Below, piece after piece: positions 25,434 to 34,316 of a stretch of 38,607 nucleotides of DNA. The DNA comes from Deltaproteobacteria bacterium. GTDB lineage: Bacteria > Myxococcota_C > UBA6777. Position 1 is the stretch's first letter, and every line of letters starts with the position of its first letter. The position numbers and the translations under genes are program-made. Below the pieces are notes generated by a model. That model was given only the letters and a program-made list of their open reading frames with translations. It made no database searches and was not told the DNA's origin. The stretch covers positions 1 to 38,607 of the forward strand of contig PCBK01000087.1 of the NCBI GenBank assembly GCA_002731275.1, written 5' to 3'.

Positions 25434-26183
25434 ATGAGTAAAATCAATCACAACCGCCCGATCGATGCGAACGTAGCATTACATCGTACTGATGTGGCGA
25501 CCAACAAAACCGAAGCTCCCCAGCAGGGACAGGGTGTTGAGCGTTCGCAATTCGAGCTAAATGGTACATTTCAGGGGAACAAAGACAACGACCTGAAGTT
25601 TATCGAAAAGCGCAGTAAAATGGACGCGAATGCCCATGTACCGCGTGAACGCTCAGGAGCGGGTGTGCGTGGACCTCGTCGGGGAGAGCAAGCCGGTCGA
25701 AGACGACTTGGACAACGACCTGATCAACTCCACCAGCGCGGATTGAAGAGAGGCCATGTGCAAATCGGTGGCCAGCACCATCGAGGAGAGGTCAGAGGTG
25801 AGTTGAACGCGAACTTCAAGGGAGAGACACATCGTGCGGATGTGTATTCCCGTCCTCACCCCCACAAAAAGCGCTTTGAGATGGGTACACCAAGCCAACG
25901 CAACATGTTGGAGATGAATCAATCTTCAGCGCCTGCTCCGCTAGGTGGCCGCGTCAATTTCCAGCCCGGTAAACTTGATACTCGCGCAGATATCGGCTAT
26001 AGTTCATCTGGAATGACAGGAAGCAACACACGCAACCTCGATATCACTCCAGAATTTGGGTCCAACAAAGGTCAGGTGAACTTTGGTGTTCATGCTCCTG
26101 TTGTCCAGGATTGGGGTGATGTGCCCGCCGCGCTGTCCAATGGTGCACAGATGGCTCTCGGACTTTTCGGTGGTGATAAATAG
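25434..26183 (+). CDS. Unknown basic, low-complexity protein between two TPR genes
   Basis: 249 residues from ATG 25434, with a strong AAGGAG site (25420-25425); the open frame upstream to 25302 lacks one. It is rich in Gly, Asn, Arg, His and Gln, with few large hydrophobics until the last 25 residues (VPAALSNGAQMALGLF). Phrases with a similar pattern recur, such as FELNGTFQGN and GELNANFKGE, suggesting diverged short repeats. No signal peptide or membrane helix; largely disordered or beta-rich. No family is recognised. The TPR gene at 26192 begins eight bases after its stop, so the two are likely co-translated, and the TPR proteins may bind or chaperone this protein. Confidence 0.7.
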   Translation: MSKINHNRPIDANVALHRTDVATNKTEAPQQGQGVERSQFELNGTFQGNKDNDLKFIEKRSKMDANAHVPRERSGAGVRGPRRGEQAGRRRLGQRPDQLHQRGLKRGHVQIGGQHHRGEVRGELNANFKGETHRADVYSRPHPHKKRFEMGTPSQRNMLEMNQSSAPAPLGGRVNFQPGKLDTRADIGYSSSGMTGSNTRNLDITPEFGSNKGQVNFGVHAPVVQDWGDVPAALSNGAQMALGLFGGDK

Positions 26184-26191
26184 AGCAAGAC

Positions 26192-27595
26192 ATGCAAAAG
26201 CATGCCGATACCTACCAAAAGGCGCAAGAAGAACTCAAATCTAGACGTTTTTCCGCCGCAAGGCAGCTCTTCCTCGAAGCTGCTAGCCTCCAAGGGCTTG
26301 ATTTACCCTCACTGATCACACAAGCACAGCGCCTGTTGGATGGTGGAGATATCAAAGCAGCCCTCCAGTTGTATCTCCAAATCTTCGAACACAACCCCAC
26401 AGACATCGATGCGTTGCTCGGCCTTACCAAAGGCGCGTTATTCCTTCATCAACTCGAAGACGCGAACGCCTATCTCTCTGCCTTGTTTGCGATGGACCCC
26501 CAACATCCACAGGCGCTCACGTTACGAGGGCTGCTCGCTGAGGCCAACGGACAGCTCGAAGACGCTTTAGCTGATCTCTCCCTCGCCGTCTCCCTCACAC
26601 CTTCCTCTTTTTTGGCGGTGTACAATCTCGGACGTCTTCAGTTTGATACCGGGAACGTCGAGCTTGCAATGGAGACATTGTCCGATGCGCTCGAAATTTC
26701 GCAGGACTCATCCGATGTCTTCTACTTGCTTGGTTTGTGCTTTGCGAGGAGCGGGAAGAGCGATGATGCCATCGCCCACTTCGAAAAAGCCACGACGATT
26801 TTGCAAGATGACGCTGATCTGTGGATGACGCTCGGTGAGTTTTATTGTGATGTCTACCGCTTTGACGATGCAATCGTCGCGTTTGACAAGAGCTTATCAC
26901 TCTGCCAAGCGGCGGCTCCGTTGTTGGAGCGCGCATGTGCTGCATGTGCCCGGTTTGGTCTTTTTGATGAGGGCGTTGGATATATCGAACAGCTCCTCGA
27001 AGCCCAGCCTGACGACTTTCGTATGCTGTTGAATGCTTCGTTGTTCTACGTGATGACTGGTGATTTCGACGAGAGTGAAGCCTGCCTTCAACGTGCGATG
27101 GAGATCAAGCCTCACCATTGGGAGCCGGGCTTTTTGATGGGCAACTTGTACCGCTCCATCGAGCTCTACGATGAAGCCGAAGAGTGGTATCGAGTGTCTG
27201 TTTCCCACGCCAAACGACCGATCCAAGAGTTCCAGGCGTTAGGTAATCTCGCCGTCACGTTGATGGAAAAACAGGCGATGTGGGATGAAGAGGGTCTGGG
27301 CGATGAGCAGGAGAGTGTGATGGAAGAAGCCGTTACGCTCCTTGAGCGTGTGGTGAAGTTGGCGCCCCCCAAAGAGTATCGTTTTCACTACAACCTCGCG
27401 CTTGCGTATGCGTCGTTGGATCGAAGCCGCAAAGCGGGCGCCGTTCTCGAACATATCCTCAAGGATGTCCCACCAAGCTCCGAGCTTTTTGAGCTGGCTG
27501 GCGATGTTCGCAAGCACATCCTCTCGAAAGTCCCCTCTCTACGAGCCCGACAAAAACGACGCATCAAACGAGGCGTCGGTGGCTCAGGTGCCTGA
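26192..27595 (+). CDS. TPR-repeat protein (second of a paralogous pair)
   Basis: 467 residues made of TPR repeats from end to end, without signal or membrane segments. It is a paralogue of the gene at 23655: compare ELKSRRFSAARQLFLEAA and QGLDL with the same blocks there, and EYRFHYNLALAYAS near the C-terminus. The tail differs, ending in a basic RARQKRRIKRGVGGSG. The start ATG 26192 has only a weak ribosome site, and lies eight bases after the basic-protein gene, so translation probably depends on that gene. Its stop codon directly touches the stop of the convergent gene. Function beyond protein binding is not evident. Confidence 0.88.
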   Translation: MQKHADTYQKAQEELKSRRFSAARQLFLEAASLQGLDLPSLITQAQRLLDGGDIKAALQLYLQIFEHNPTDIDALLGLTKGALFLHQLEDANAYLSALFAMDPQHPQALTLRGLLAEANGQLEDALADLSLAVSLTPSSFLAVYNLGRLQFDTGNVELAMETLSDALEISQDSSDVFYLLGLCFARSGKSDDAIAHFEKATTILQDDADLWMTLGEFYCDVYRFDDAIVAFDKSLSLCQAAAPLLERACAACARFGLFDEGVGYIEQLLEAQPDDFRMLLNASLFYVMTGDFDESEACLQRAMEIKPHHWEPGFLMGNLYRSIELYDEAEEWYRVSVSHAKRPIQEFQALGNLAVTLMEKQAMWDEEGLGDEQESVMEEAVTLLERVVKLAPPKEYRFHYNLALAYASLDRSRKAGAVLEHILKDVPPSSELFELAGDVRKHILSKVPSLRARQKRRIKRGVGGSGA

Positions 27596-28846
27596 TTACT
27601 CTTCAAACTCCTCCACCAACCACGCTTCATCAAGCTCCTCAAAATCGGCCTCAACAGGTGCGACCATGTCGTTGAGTATCTCTCTGCGTGTTTCCATCAA
27701 GTTATCGAGCTTTTCGCCTAGCTGTGGGATATGTCCGAGCAGGTCGTTATAACTTTGGGCGGGCAAGTGAAATAACGTGCCACCCTCTGGTAGCAAGACT
27801 TCTGCGGTCGTTGGATCACCTGTCAACAACGAAAACTCTCCGAAGGTGTCGCCCTCTGTGAGTGTCGCGACGCGCACTTTGCTGTCGTCTTCTGCTGTGG
27901 CCCAAACTTCTGCAGCGCCGTGTAGGAGAATGTACAATCCCGAGGGAGCTTCTCCTTCGTGGATGACCTTGCTCCCTGGTGAGACTTGTTGTAACTCGAA
28001 GGCTTCCATAAGTGCTTGCTGTTTATCTTCTTCTAACTCTTGGAACAATCGCGAAGATTTGATCACGTTGTTGACCAGTCTTTGTCTGAACAGTTGATCC
28101 AGCTCGTTGTGCAGCTGACTATGTGTTTCAGCGAGTCGCTGGAGCATATTGGTGTCGAGCTTCCATGCCATTGAGTGGGAGACGGCTTCTACACTTGCGC
28201 GCCTCGGTACACCTGTCATCAATGACATCTCACCAAGCAGCGCAGGAGCGCGTACTTCTGTGAGCAAGATGTCTTCGCCACTTGATTGTCGTTTTTTGAC
28301 TTGAACATTGCCGTGGGACAGGAGGTAGACCGATTTGTCTGTGCTCCCTTGCTTGATCAGCGCTTGTCCAGGTTTGAGAGGTGTTGGTTCGATCTGAAGG
28401 GCGAGAACGACAAACTCAAGCGCTGTGATCTGTCCAAAAATTGGAATTTCGGGAAAGAGCGCATCTTTGGGAGGGAGTAAGTCGTCCGTTGCCAACCCTA
28501 TCTGGACAGCGAGCTCTTTCAGTGCTTCGTCATCTTCGGGAAGCTCGACCGCGAGTGGTTCTGGTTGGGGAAGGGGGTGGCTCTGACCTTCTTTAGAGCG
28601 ATTGGTCGAGAATGTCTGTGCGAGCTCTGAGAGCAAGCCTGCGACAAGGCCTTGATCGACTTGCAGGCGACACAGCGCAAGCGCTGTGAAGAATTTTCCT
28701 CTCGAAGCAGCGGCTTGGACGGTTCTTTTCCACACTTCGCTGGCTTGGGGGTGTGCCTGTTCTTCGAGGGCTTTGGCCAATGTTGCTCTGTGTTGGATAG
28801 AGTATGGCTTTTCGATCACTGCTGATAAAGCGCTGCGCAATGTCAT
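27596..28846 (-). CDS. Protein with two cyclic-nucleotide-binding-like domains
   Basis: 416 residues from ATG 28846; AGGAG six bases upstream rules out the TTG at 28852. An N-terminal helical part (1-130) is followed by two cNMP-binding folds. Domain 1 (about 140-230) has LGEMSLMTGVPRRASV and keeps an Arg in the phosphate-binding cassette. Domain 2 (about 265-370) has FGEFSLLTGDPTTAEV, in which that Arg is missing, so it probably no longer binds cyclic nucleotide in the usual way. The C-terminus is acidic. There is no DNA-binding, kinase or membrane domain, so it is likely a regulatory subunit acting on a partner. It shares the FGExSLLTG signature with the MscS-fused domain. Stops are back to back with the TPR gene. 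Confidence 0.88.
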   Translation of the reverse strand: MTLRSALSAVIEKPYSIQHRATLAKALEEQAHPQASEVWKRTVQAAASRGKFFTALALCRLQVDQGLVAGLLSELAQTFSTNRSKEGQSHPLPQPEPLAVELPEDDEALKELAVQIGLATDDLLPPKDALFPEIPIFGQITALEFVVLALQIEPTPLKPGQALIKQGSTDKSVYLLSHGNVQVKKRQSSGEDILLTEVRAPALLGEMSLMTGVPRRASVEAVSHSMAWKLDTNMLQRLAETHSQLHNELDQLFRQRLVNNVIKSSRLFQELEEDKQQALMEAFELQQVSPGSKVIHEGEAPSGLYILLHGAAEVWATAEDDSKVRVATLTEGDTFGEFSLLTGDPTTAEVLLPEGGTLFHLPAQSYNDLLGHIPQLGEKLDNLMETRREILNDMVAPVEADFEELDEAWLVEEFEE

Positions 28847-28900
28847 CCTCAACTCCTGTACTGATAGTAGGAAAGAACGTTTTCAGCGCACATTGCGGAG

Positions 28901-28932
28901 AATATACGCTGGTCGGGAGAACGTATCATATT
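28901..28932. promoter_or_regulatory. Imperfect dyad in the divergent gap before the Sel1 gene
   Basis: AATATACG (28901-28908) and CGTATCATATT (28922-28932) form an inverted repeat interrupted by a few bases. It is central in the 199-base gap between the divergent nucleotide-binding gene (start 28846) and the Sel1 gene (start 29046). The AT-rich arms could include -10 elements for either direction; no good -35 was found. An operator role is a guess. Confidence 0.2.
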
Positions 28933-29045
28933 TGCTATGTCTTCGACAATTCTTTTTGTTCGCATGGATTTGCTTTTTTCGCACAATCTGTCCATGATCG
29001 TGTCGTTGTTTTTGGAGATACTCTTTTCTGCGAGGTGAGCGTCCT

Positions 29046-30128
29046 ATGTCCCGAATGTTTCGTTTTTTGTTTGGTGGTCTCTTTTTGCTCTTCGTCTCAA
29101 CAGTTGCGTTTGCATCGACTGCCAAGACTTCCTATCAACAGGCTGAACAGATCCGCATCCAATTTATCAAGACACAGGCTGATAATTATCCTAAACTTGC
29201 TCAAGCCTTGGCTCTTTACGCAAAGGCATGTGCCTCAAAGCACGCGCGTGCTTGTTGGAAGGTCGGATTTTTGTTAGAGACCTATCCAAAGGGACGTGAT
29301 GATTACGCGAAGCAGCTCAAGCTTCCTCCTTTCGCGAAAAAGACAGACAAGCCGCTCTCTCCTCGGCTGTGGTATACACGAGGTTGTTCTTTGCGCCTTG
29401 GAGATGCTTGCTTTTACACGTACCGAGGTCTTGCCAAGCAGGATTCACGACGCGCTTCTCTTTTGCTAAAGCGCGCGTGTCGTTTTAAGAGCGGTGAAGC
29501 CTGTTATCATTTGTATCTCAAGCGCAAGGCAGTGTGGGCAAAAAGCAAGGCTCTGTCCAAGAGAACGAGGACGCGAAGACAACGCGAAACGTATCGTTTT
29601 TCTCGCAAGATCTTTCGCTTCTTCAATGCGGCTTGTCAGCGAGGGGTCGCGAAAGATTGTTATGCGATGGGACACCTTCACTTCAAAGGGATCTTTGGTC
29701 TCAAGCAGCCCAAGGTTGCGTATCGAGTCTTTACTCGTGCGTGCGCTCTTAATTTGGCTGAAGCTTGCGACTATCTCGGCGTGATCGTTGGAGGTGGGCT
29801 TGGCGTGAAGCAGGACTTTAAGGCCGCGCGGGCCTTCCATCAGAAAGCCTGCCAGCTCCATTCGATGGATGGTTGTGTCCACTTTGGAGGCATGGTCTTT
29901 CGGGGCTTGGGAGGCGAAAAGGATTTGATGGAAGCGAGGCGCCAGTTTCGCAACGCGTGCATGAATGATCACGCTCAAGCCTGTCTCTTGCTCGGTGAGA
30001 TGATGCTTCGTGGTGAAGGGGGAGACCGGGATCTGAAAGCCGGCTTCAGAACGTACAAACGAGCTTGTAAATTGAAACATACTGTAGGTTGTCAACGTGT
30101 TCGTGAAATTCAGAAGTATATGAAATGA
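29046..30128 (+). CDS. Exported Sel1-like repeat protein, Cys-rich
   Basis: 360 residues from ATG 29046, with GAGGTGA seven bases upstream. Residues 1-24 form a signal peptide (FLFGGLFLLFVSTVAFA, cleaved after the Ala-rich end). The mature part consists of Sel1-like helical repeats with paired Cys, for example ACDYLGVIVGGGLGVKQDFK and ACLLLGEMMLRGEGGDRDLK, each followed by a conserved AxxxxxxAC. The Cys pattern resembles the Helicobacter cysteine-rich (Hcp) proteins, where disulphides link repeats, consistent with a periplasmic location. The charge is strongly basic. The lipoprotein gene follows 35 bases on. The role is probably protein-protein interaction in the envelope. Confidence 0.88.
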   Translation: MSRMFRFLFGGLFLLFVSTVAFASTAKTSYQQAEQIRIQFIKTQADNYPKLAQALALYAKACASKHARACWKVGFLLETYPKGRDDYAKQLKLPPFAKKTDKPLSPRLWYTRGCSLRLGDACFYTYRGLAKQDSRRASLLLKRACRFKSGEACYHLYLKRKAVWAKSKALSKRTRTRRQRETYRFSRKIFRFFNAACQRGVAKDCYAMGHLHFKGIFGLKQPKVAYRVFTRACALNLAEACDYLGVIVGGGLGVKQDFKAARAFHQKACQLHSMDGCVHFGGMVFRGLGGEKDLMEARRQFRNACMNDHAQACLLLGEMMLRGEGGDRDLKAGFRTYKRACKLKHTVGCQRVREIQKYMK

Positions 30129-30163
30129 TGAGTGGATTTTTGCTGCGAGCGAGGAGTGAGTTG

Positions 30164-30895
30164 ATGAGGTTGTGTAAGCTAGGTGTTGTGTTGTTTGTTG
30201 TGTTGGGGACTGTGCTGGTTGGGTGCAAGCCTTCGCCACAGTTTGTAAAGCCGGATGTGGCGAAGTGGTCTTCGTATATTTGCCGCGATGTACCATTGAA
30301 GCTGGCTGAGTGGAAGGGCGCGAAGAGATTCAAAAGCATGTGGCACCAACAGCTCTGGCTTAAGGGTTGGATGAGTGAGAAGAAAGCCGGAAAGATCGAT
30401 GTGTATTGGGAGTATTTGCAGAACGCGAAGGGGGGACTTCAGCTCGCGAAGGTGTGTGCGAGATTGACGGATTGGAATCCGTGGTTGTATTTCCACTTTC
30501 GTTCCGAGGCGAAGTATCTGAAGGTCAAGGGACAGGATTACATCCGTCTGGTCATTACGCCGACTGTGCGGGGGCCGATTCAGCGGATTAAGACCACAAA
30601 AGATGGGAAGGTCTTCATCAAACGTGTCTCAGGTGCGTTTGCGCAGATTTCACATAGATTCATGATCAGGCCTGGAAAATCGAGAGCGTTCAAAAGAAAA
30701 CCCACCGAATTTGCGAAGGCGAAAGTTGTATTGCCTTCTGGCACTTATACTTGGAGGAGTCGTTCGTGGGCGTCGAAGTTGAGAGAGCAGGTGCCACACC
30801 CAAAAGGGTGGGGTGCAAAGGTGAGGAGCGCTTCTAGCCCGTCGACCAAGCCCTTGGCGAAACCATCGAGTCGACCCGCTGCAAGGAGACCATAA
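30164..30895 (+). CDS. Putative lipoprotein of unknown function
   Basis: 243 residues from ATG 30164, with GAGGAG upstream; ATG 30125, overlapping the previous stop, is possible but would bury the signal sequence. A signal sequence (LGVVLFVVLGT) ends in the lipobox LVGC with C21 as the lipidated residue. Lys follows the Cys rather than Asp, so outer-membrane sorting is plausible. The body has mixed Trp- and Lys-rich sequence, including several WxxxK and KxxW patterns. The C-terminus (about 215-243) is a disordered Pro/Ser/Lys/Arg tail. No family recognised. It is likely co-transcribed with the Sel1 gene and ends nine bases before the convergent ATPase-like gene. Confidence 0.75.
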   Translation: MRLCKLGVVLFVVLGTVLVGCKPSPQFVKPDVAKWSSYICRDVPLKLAEWKGAKRFKSMWHQQLWLKGWMSEKKAGKIDVYWEYLQNAKGGLQLAKVCARLTDWNPWLYFHFRSEAKYLKVKGQDYIRLVITPTVRGPIQRIKTTKDGKVFIKRVSGAFAQISHRFMIRPGKSRAFKRKPTEFAKAKVVLPSGTYTWRSRSWASKLREQVPHPKGWGAKVRSASSPSTKPLAKPSSRPAARRP

Positions 30896-30904
30896 GACAG
30901 AGCT

Positions 30905-33139
30905 TTACGCGCCGATGGAGATCTTGCCCAAGATGCTCTCTGCTCTGTTCATGAGATCACTGAGCGCTTCCATAGCTTGGAGATGTTGTTCTGTTGGAGC
31001 TTGCGCGGTGAGGGTTTTGAGCTGTTCAAAGGAGCGTCGGTTGAACGCAAGTCCCAAGGGGGTCCCTTTTTGCAGGTTGAGCAGGATAGACTCTTGGAGC
31101 AACTGCGCCGCTTGCAAGAGATCTCCTTGTTTGATGAAGACATCGGCCAGTCCTGCGGTTGAACGGGCGAGGCCCATGACGTCGCTGAGTTGTCGTTGGA
31201 CCTCCATGGCCTTGATGATGTATTGGACGGACTCTTCTGCACGTCCTCGACCGATCTCCAATCGTCCCATTGTCTCCCAGACACGCGCGAGTTCCCTGTG
31301 ACGGCCCAATTGGTTGTAAATCTGCGCGGCGACTTTTGTGTGTTGGAGGCTGATGGTGTACGCGTCGGCTTCCCGACCTTTTCGGATGGTAACATGAAGC
31401 GGTAGCCGCGCGAGTAAGTGTTCAGTCTCTGCGAGTTCGAGAAGCGCGACTTCGTCTTTGGGATCTCGTTCGAGGAGATTTTGGAAGATCTCTCTTGAAT
31501 GGTACAGCAGCCTCGTCGCTTGGTGAGGATCACCGAGTCGAATGTAAAGCGCGGCCTGATCGTTGAGCAGTCGTGCCGAGGCGATGGGGCGGTTGTATTC
31601 GAGGAGTTTTCGGCTGACACTCGCGAGCTCACGGAGGGAAGTGTCGAGGGACTTCATGTCTCCTATATCGTAGCTGACGCCGGCATGGAGCGCTGCGATT
31701 CTTCCGAGTAGATCCGCTGGGGGATTGGCCGGGAGTGTCGCTTTGGCGGCATCAAGTGATTCGATCACTTCGGTCAGGGGGGCGATATTACCGAAGACCA
31801 CACCGTGCCATTTGAGTCGCGCAAATTCGAGCAACAGCCTCGCTTCCAGGATTGATTTTTGTCGAGAAGAAGGCAACTCGTCGAGCAGCTCCATCGCTTC
31901 CTGTCCGATCTGGATACCTCTTTTTGTATCACCAATCGACACGAGCTCTTTGATAGCGTCGAGATAGCGTTCGATGGCGAGTTGTGTCTGACCTGCTGCG
32001 TGGAGGTGCTGGGCAGCTCTCGACTGATCTTTTGTGCTCGTAGCCTCCTTGGAAGGGGCTGAGGAGCGTTTGGGATGTGGTGTGTAGGAAGGAGGCGCGA
32101 CGTGTGGGATGGTCTCGTCTTCCACCGTGTCGCTGTTGTCTGTGTCGCTCTGTGGCAGCTCGATCTCAGCGTTGGCTTCGTACAAATCTTCTGTATTGGG
32201 CTGTGTTGTGTTTGTTTCCTCTTGTGGGAGCTCCTCTTGCGCCCTCGTTGGGATGAAGTCCTCATCGATGTCGAGTGAGCTGGTCGCAGGTGCGCGTTGG
32301 GTGTCTTCGACTCCGCCGAGGATATGAGCAAGCTGCTCGTGCCAGTATGCGAGCAGTGAGGGGAGCATCTGATCTTTTAGATGTTCGGCACTTTGGGGAG
32401 GGATAAAGAATGAGGCGTGGCAAAGATCACCAATAGGAGCGCCTGCATCGGATGCTTCTTGTAGTGTCTCCAGAACCTGCCCAAGAGGCATTGAGAGAAG
32501 CTCTGCGACAAGTGTGGCTTCGAAGCTGTTGCCGATCACAGCGGCTGCTCTCATCACACGTAGCACTTGTTTCGGAAGTGTGTTCCACTCAAAGGGCTGG
32601 AATGGACTGTCGTTCTCATCAGTCGTAAAGTCGTGGAAGACGTCTTCATCGTATGTCTCTTGCAGCGCTTGCAAGAGTTCGAGTGATGCGCCCTTTGGCG
32701 CTTCTTGAAAGCGTATGATCCAGGGCAGCTTGAGCTTTGAAGGGTCCATGAGTAAATCTTGGATCACTTCGAGCGCTTGTTTGTCGGCACGATCGACGTC
32801 ATCAAACAAAAGGACAGCACGCCCTGCGGCTTCGAGTGCGAATCTGTTGCAGCTTTCGAGAAAAGCATCTTCGACGATCTGTGTAGGCATCTCTCCTAGT
32901 AACTGATAGCGAAGGCTCCCGTCCTGTGCTGCGCCAGTTCGTTTGCTCTCTGTGCCAAGCCATGTTTGCAGTTGTTCGAGCGCCTTGTGTATTGGACCTG
33001 CGGTGGTCCAAGATTCAGCTCCGTTTAAGCGCAACACCTTCCTACCCGAAGGGGCCCGCAAGAGTGGTGATGCACCAATGAGGACTGTTGGTTTCCCTAC
33101 TCTGGCACGCTCCCAGATCTCTTTCATTGAGACATTCAT
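30905..33139 (-). CDS. ATPase-like/TPR protein lacking a P-loop
   Basis: 744 residues from ATG 33139, with GGAGGTG five bases upstream; ATG 33157 is in frame but lacks one. The first 250 residues look like a STAND/AAA-type ATPase: VLIGASPLLRAPSGRKV (19-35) sits where Walker A belongs but has no GxxxxGK[ST], while AVLLFDDVDRAD (108-119) is a good Walker B. An acidic, Thr/Ser-rich linker (about 285-370) follows. The C-terminal half is TPR-type helices (for example AQLLQESILLNLQKGT). Nucleotide binding is therefore doubtful. It has no signal or membrane helix. It resembles the ATPase-TPR half of the protein at 5491 in outline only. It stands alone on its strand. Confidence 0.75.
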   Translation of the reverse strand: MNVSMKEIWERARVGKPTVLIGASPLLRAPSGRKVLRLNGAESWTTAGPIHKALEQLQTWLGTESKRTGAAQDGSLRYQLLGEMPTQIVEDAFLESCNRFALEAAGRAVLLFDDVDRADKQALEVIQDLLMDPSKLKLPWIIRFQEAPKGASLELLQALQETYDEDVFHDFTTDENDSPFQPFEWNTLPKQVLRVMRAAAVIGNSFEATLVAELLSMPLGQVLETLQEASDAGAPIGDLCHASFFIPPQSAEHLKDQMLPSLLAYWHEQLAHILGGVEDTQRAPATSSLDIDEDFIPTRAQEELPQEETNTTQPNTEDLYEANAEIELPQSDTDNSDTVEDETIPHVAPPSYTPHPKRSSAPSKEATSTKDQSRAAQHLHAAGQTQLAIERYLDAIKELVSIGDTKRGIQIGQEAMELLDELPSSRQKSILEARLLLEFARLKWHGVVFGNIAPLTEVIESLDAAKATLPANPPADLLGRIAALHAGVSYDIGDMKSLDTSLRELASVSRKLLEYNRPIASARLLNDQAALYIRLGDPHQATRLLYHSREIFQNLLERDPKDEVALLELAETEHLLARLPLHVTIRKGREADAYTISLQHTKVAAQIYNQLGRHRELARVWETMGRLEIGRGRAEESVQYIIKAMEVQRQLSDVMGLARSTAGLADVFIKQGDLLQAAQLLQESILLNLQKGTPLGLAFNRRSFEQLKTLTAQAPTEQHLQAMEALSDLMNRAESILGKISIGA

Positions 33140-33491
33140 CGACACCTCCAAATACATGAGTCAATCATCTTCCATAAGGCCATCCACTGGCCCTTGATCA
33201 GGTCTCTACCTGTTTGATGAGATTTCTACCACACTTCCTCTTTTGGTTGGATGATCTGCATCAAAATCATCTGATCGAAACAGTCATTGTGTACCCATGC
33301 GTCCTGATTGTTCATGGTGTTGATTGTTGTATGTTTATGTTTTATTTATGTAAATCATATATGACTCAGGCTTTTTTTTCTTACCGGGGTGCCGACCCAC
33401 CCAACCCGACTTGAGCGCGGATATGTCGTTGTTTTTTCCTTCATAGTGTACGGTTAGATCGAGGATTTTCACGTTTTGGGGTTATGTTGGC
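33140..33491. other. Divergent gap with a candidate promoter
   Basis: This is a 352-base gap without a credible gene. It contains two small stems, GGCCA/TGGCC near 33178-33192 and CAGGT/ACCTG at 33199-33212. An AT-rich tract follows, in which TTGATT (33320-33325), 17 bases and TATTTA (33343-33348) could be the plus-strand promoter of the glycan-modification genes. That would give a leader of more than 130 bases. No clear minus-strand promoter for the ATPase-like gene was found. Confidence 0.35.
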
Positions 33492-34301
33492 ATGGATTCT
33501 GCTTTTAAGGGCGGTCAGGTAGACAGGTTTTACAATGCATGGAGAAAGAGAATGAGCGTTACAAACCAAAGCAATTTAGTCGATCAGAGCTTTTGGAATA
33601 ACAATTACACAAGAGCTGTCCTTCAACCTCCAGCGGAGCACAATCAGGTGCAACCTTGGTACGAGAAGCACATCCCTGGAGGACCTGGCTCCTGTTTGGA
33701 GATTGGTTGTTTCCCTGGACAGTTCCTGGCGGCCTTTGGTGCGATGGGCTACGAGATCAACGGTGTTGATCTCACACCACGCACAAAGTCAGATATGTTG
33801 CCGTGGCTGGAAAGTCTTGGCTACCCGATTGGTGAGATTTACGAGGGGGATTTCTTCAAATTTGATCCTGGTAAACAGTTTGATCTCGTCGCGTCTTTTG
33901 GTTTCATCGAGCACTTCCCTGATTGGGATAGGGTGTTGCAGATGCACATGGATTTTGTTGCGCCTGGTGGATATCTGGTGATCTCCGTGCCGAACTTTCG
34001 TGGCTTTGTGCAAAAAGCGTTGCATTATATGCTGGACAAAGAGAATTACGACAGACATGTGATCTCGGCGATGGCACCTGAGAAGTGGAGAGTCCAGCTT
34101 GAGGGGGATGGGTTCGAGATCTTGGAGAGTGGTTACTTCTCGGCGTTTAGCTTTTGGACGGAAGATGACGGCCAAAACTTGCTCCAACGTGGTGCGGCGA
34201 AGGTGGTCCGCTACATGACCCCGACGTTGTCTCGTCTCCTTCCGAAAAACCAGCCTGCGTACGCTCCGTATTGTGGGGTGGTTGCTCGTCGTCAAGGGTA
34301 A
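33492..34301 (+). CDS. Class I SAM-dependent methyltransferase
   Basis: 269 residues. Motif I is CLEIGCFPGQF (68-78), a form of LDIGCGxG with Phe in place of the second Gly; D93 in INGVDL follows as the ribose-binding acid. Further along are the family-typical FDLVASFGFIEHFPDW and a GGYLVISVPNF strand. This pattern is common in small-molecule or sugar methyltransferases of surface-polysaccharide clusters. The start may be ATG 33492 or ATG 33552, which has GGAG eight bases upstream; motif I is intact either way. It is 15 bases from the deacetylase gene, so it likely forms an operon. Acceptor unknown. Confidence 0.85.
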   Translation: MDSAFKGGQVDRFYNAWRKRMSVTNQSNLVDQSFWNNNYTRAVLQPPAEHNQVQPWYEKHIPGGPGSCLEIGCFPGQFLAAFGAMGYEINGVDLTPRTKSDMLPWLESLGYPIGEIYEGDFFKFDPGKQFDLVASFGFIEHFPDWDRVLQMHMDFVAPGGYLVISVPNFRGFVQKALHYMLDKENYDRHVISAMAPEKWRVQLEGDGFEILESGYFSAFSFWTEDDGQNLLQRGAAKVVRYMTPTLSRLLPKNQPAYAPYCGVVARRQG

Positions 34302-34316
34302 TGAAAGGGGTGGGAT

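Noticed and set aside
33214-33414. 66-codon open frame in the divergent gap
   Set aside because: Composition follows the AT-rich DNA, no ribosome site, and it overlaps the probable promoter region.
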